The notes under the pieces are model-generated. The model ran no database searches and was not told the DNA's origin. It saw nothing but the letters and a program-made list of their open reading frames with translations. Of a DNA stretch of 64,000 nucleotides, positions 63,080 to 64,000 are shown in pieces (positions within the stretch are counted from its first letter, which is position 1; every line of letters begins with the position of its first letter). The stretch lies in assembly GCF_003818135.1 (NCBI RefSeq), contig NZ_RPOH01000015.1:16211-80210 (forward strand), in the 5' to 3' direction. This DNA is from Buttiauxella warmboldiae (GTDB taxonomy: Bacteria > Pseudomonadota > Gammaproteobacteria > Enterobacterales > Enterobacteriaceae). The position numbers were made by a program, and so were the translations under genes.

Positions 63080-63742
63080 ATGAAACTGCTGATTGTTGAA
63101 GACGATTTACTATTACGAGAAGGCCTGGTGCTGGCGCTGAATAGCGAGGGTTATGCTCTGGATTGCGCAACAACAGCTGCTGAAGCAGATGCGCTGATTG
63201 AAAGCGGTGAATACGGCATGGTAATCCTCGATCTTGGCCTACCGGACAAAGATGGCGCTACGCTGCTCAGGCAATGGCGCCGTCGCAGTATTAGCACGCC
63301 AGTACTAATACTCACAGCGCGTGACGCGCTGGAAGACCGTGTTAATGGCCTGGACTCAGGCGCTGATGATTATCTGGTTAAACCCTTTGCTCTGGCCGAA
63401 TTACAAGCCCGCACGCGAGCCCTGATTCGCCGTTATCAAGGGCACAGCGATAATCTTCTTCAGCATGATGATCTGACACTCAACCTGCAAACTCAGCAAG
63501 TGTTGTTGCACGATCTTCCCGTGGAAATTACACCTAAGGAGTTTGCGTTACTCACGCGCCTGATGATGCGTATCGGGCAAACGGTGCATCGCGAAACATT
63601 ACAGCAGGATATCTACAGCTGGCAGGACGATCCCGGCTCCAATACGCTTGAAGTACATATTCATAATCTCAGGCGCAAGCTAGGCAAAGACAGGATCAAA
63701 ACCGTACGGGGTGTTGGCTATCGGCTGGAGAGACGAACATGA
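63080..63742 (+). CDS. basR: BasR/PmrA-like OmpR-family response regulator
   Basis: DNA-binding response regulator resembling BasR (PmrA), which in other enterobacteria governs lipid A modification in response to Fe3+ and low pH. ATG at 63080 (MKLLIVEDDLLLREG) gives 220 residues; a GTG one codon earlier adjoins the dacB stop. The phospho-acceptor is Asp51 ('VILDLGLPDKDG'), the switch residues and 'KPFALAEL' follow, and the C-terminal winged helix has 'NTLEVHIHNLRRKLG', almost identical to E. coli BasR. It overlaps the kinase gene by 4 bp. A related regulator (QseB) is less similar. Context after dacB is unlike E. coli K-12. Confidence 0.87.
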   Translation: MKLLIVEDDLLLREGLVLALNSEGYALDCATTAAEADALIESGEYGMVILDLGLPDKDGATLLRQWRRRSISTPVLILTARDALEDRVNGLDSGADDYLVKPFALAELQARTRALIRRYQGHSDNLLQHDDLTLNLQTQQVLLHDLPVEITPKEFALLTRLMMRIGQTVHRETLQQDIYSWQDDPGSNTLEVHIHNLRRKLGKDRIKTVRGVGYRLERRT

Positions 63743-64000
63743 ATAGCATGCGCCAGCGGTTAATGATCCTGCTTGCCCTTATTCTGCTTTTTTTCCAGCT
63801 GATCAGCGTTATCTGGCTGTGGCATGAAAGCCGTGAACAAATCAGTTTTCTGGTCAACGAAACGCTTTCCGCCAAATCACGCAATCAACACGTTGAGAAA
63901 GAGATCCGTGAGGCTATTGCGTCGCTGCTGGTTCCTTCACTGGTGATGATCGGCTTCACCTTATTTTTGGTTCATCGCGGTTAAGCGTGAACCAATAGAA
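63739..64000 (+). pseudogene. basS: BasS/PmrB-like sensor kinase, 5' part, frameshifted near window end
   Basis: Partner kinase of the preceding regulator. The 81-residue frame has TM1, a short periplasmic segment ('LWLWHESREQISFL') and the start of TM2 ('IREAIASLLVPSLVM'), like E. coli BasS ('WLWHES', 'IREAVASLIVP'). It stops at 63982-63984 just after TM2. Dropping one T from the run at 63964-63968 restores FWFIAVKREPIE, resembling the E. coli TM2 exit 'AVRRITRPLAE'. So either a real frameshift or a sequencing error. The rest lies beyond the window. Confidence 0.6.

Overview
The window is ordinary enterobacterial core chromosome, about mid-50s percent G+C by eye, with almost every protein readable as a full-length Escherichia coli/Salmonella-type orthologue. 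Protein-level similarity places it in the Enterobacteriaceae. The arginine deiminase cluster between argF and pyrB (as in Salmonella) and a BasRS/PmrAB-like pair directly after dacB suggest the Enterobacter/Lelliottia/Kosakonia/Klebsiella/Kluyvera side of the family. I cannot fix the genus from sequence alone.

Layout. 1-7060: the 3' part of proP, then patA (sigma-54 promoter), fadH, rlmG and ygjP. 7211-16849: yjgR, lptGF, pepA-holC-valS, yjgM. 16910-25072: rraB, anabolic ornithine carbamoyltransferase argF with a perfectly spaced ARG-box pair, tabA, then a complete arginine deiminase operon (arcA-arcC-arcB-YfcC/ArcD-type carrier) followed by a second ArgR-family regulator. 25132-31675: pyrL-pyrBI with its UTP-sensing start and attenuator, ridA, treR, treBC. 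32022-34622: anaerobic ribonucleotide reductase nrdDG with an FNR site overlapping an NrdR-box pair. 34629-40924: yraR, the yhb cluster and the oxygen-independent ubiquinone genes ubiT and ubiUV. 40957-42201: mtr. 42361-54730, all on the minus strand: the metY-rimP-nusA-infB-rbfA-truB-rpsO-pnp-nlpI-yrbN-deaD translation/RNA-decay supercluster. 54790-61389: leuU, secG, glmM, folP, ftsH, rlmE, divergent yhbY, greA. 61643-64000: dacB, a BasR-like regulator and the start of its sensor kinase, which is frameshifted at the window edge.

Functional themes. Arginine and carbamoyl-phosphate metabolism are concentrated at 17-26 kb: biosynthetic OTCase, catabolic deiminase pathway and aspartate carbamoyltransferase share carbamoyl phosphate. 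Several units are oxygen-responsive by sequence or known biology (arc operon, nrdDG, ubiTUV). No prophage, complete insertion sequence, CRISPR array or defence island is visible.

Points most worth a second look: (i) the ADI-linked ArgR paralogue has Ser-Ser where E. coli ArgR has the arginine-binding Asp pair; (ii) a ~200-bp element at 2885-3085 has inverted ends resembling the Tn5/IS50 terminus; (iii) the basS-like gene carries a frameshift in a T-run; (iv) a 13-bp inverted repeat would sequester the yhbW ribosome binding site only in read-through mRNA; (v) the pyrL leader ORF stops two bases before the attenuator stem. I did not find a clearly new multi-gene system.
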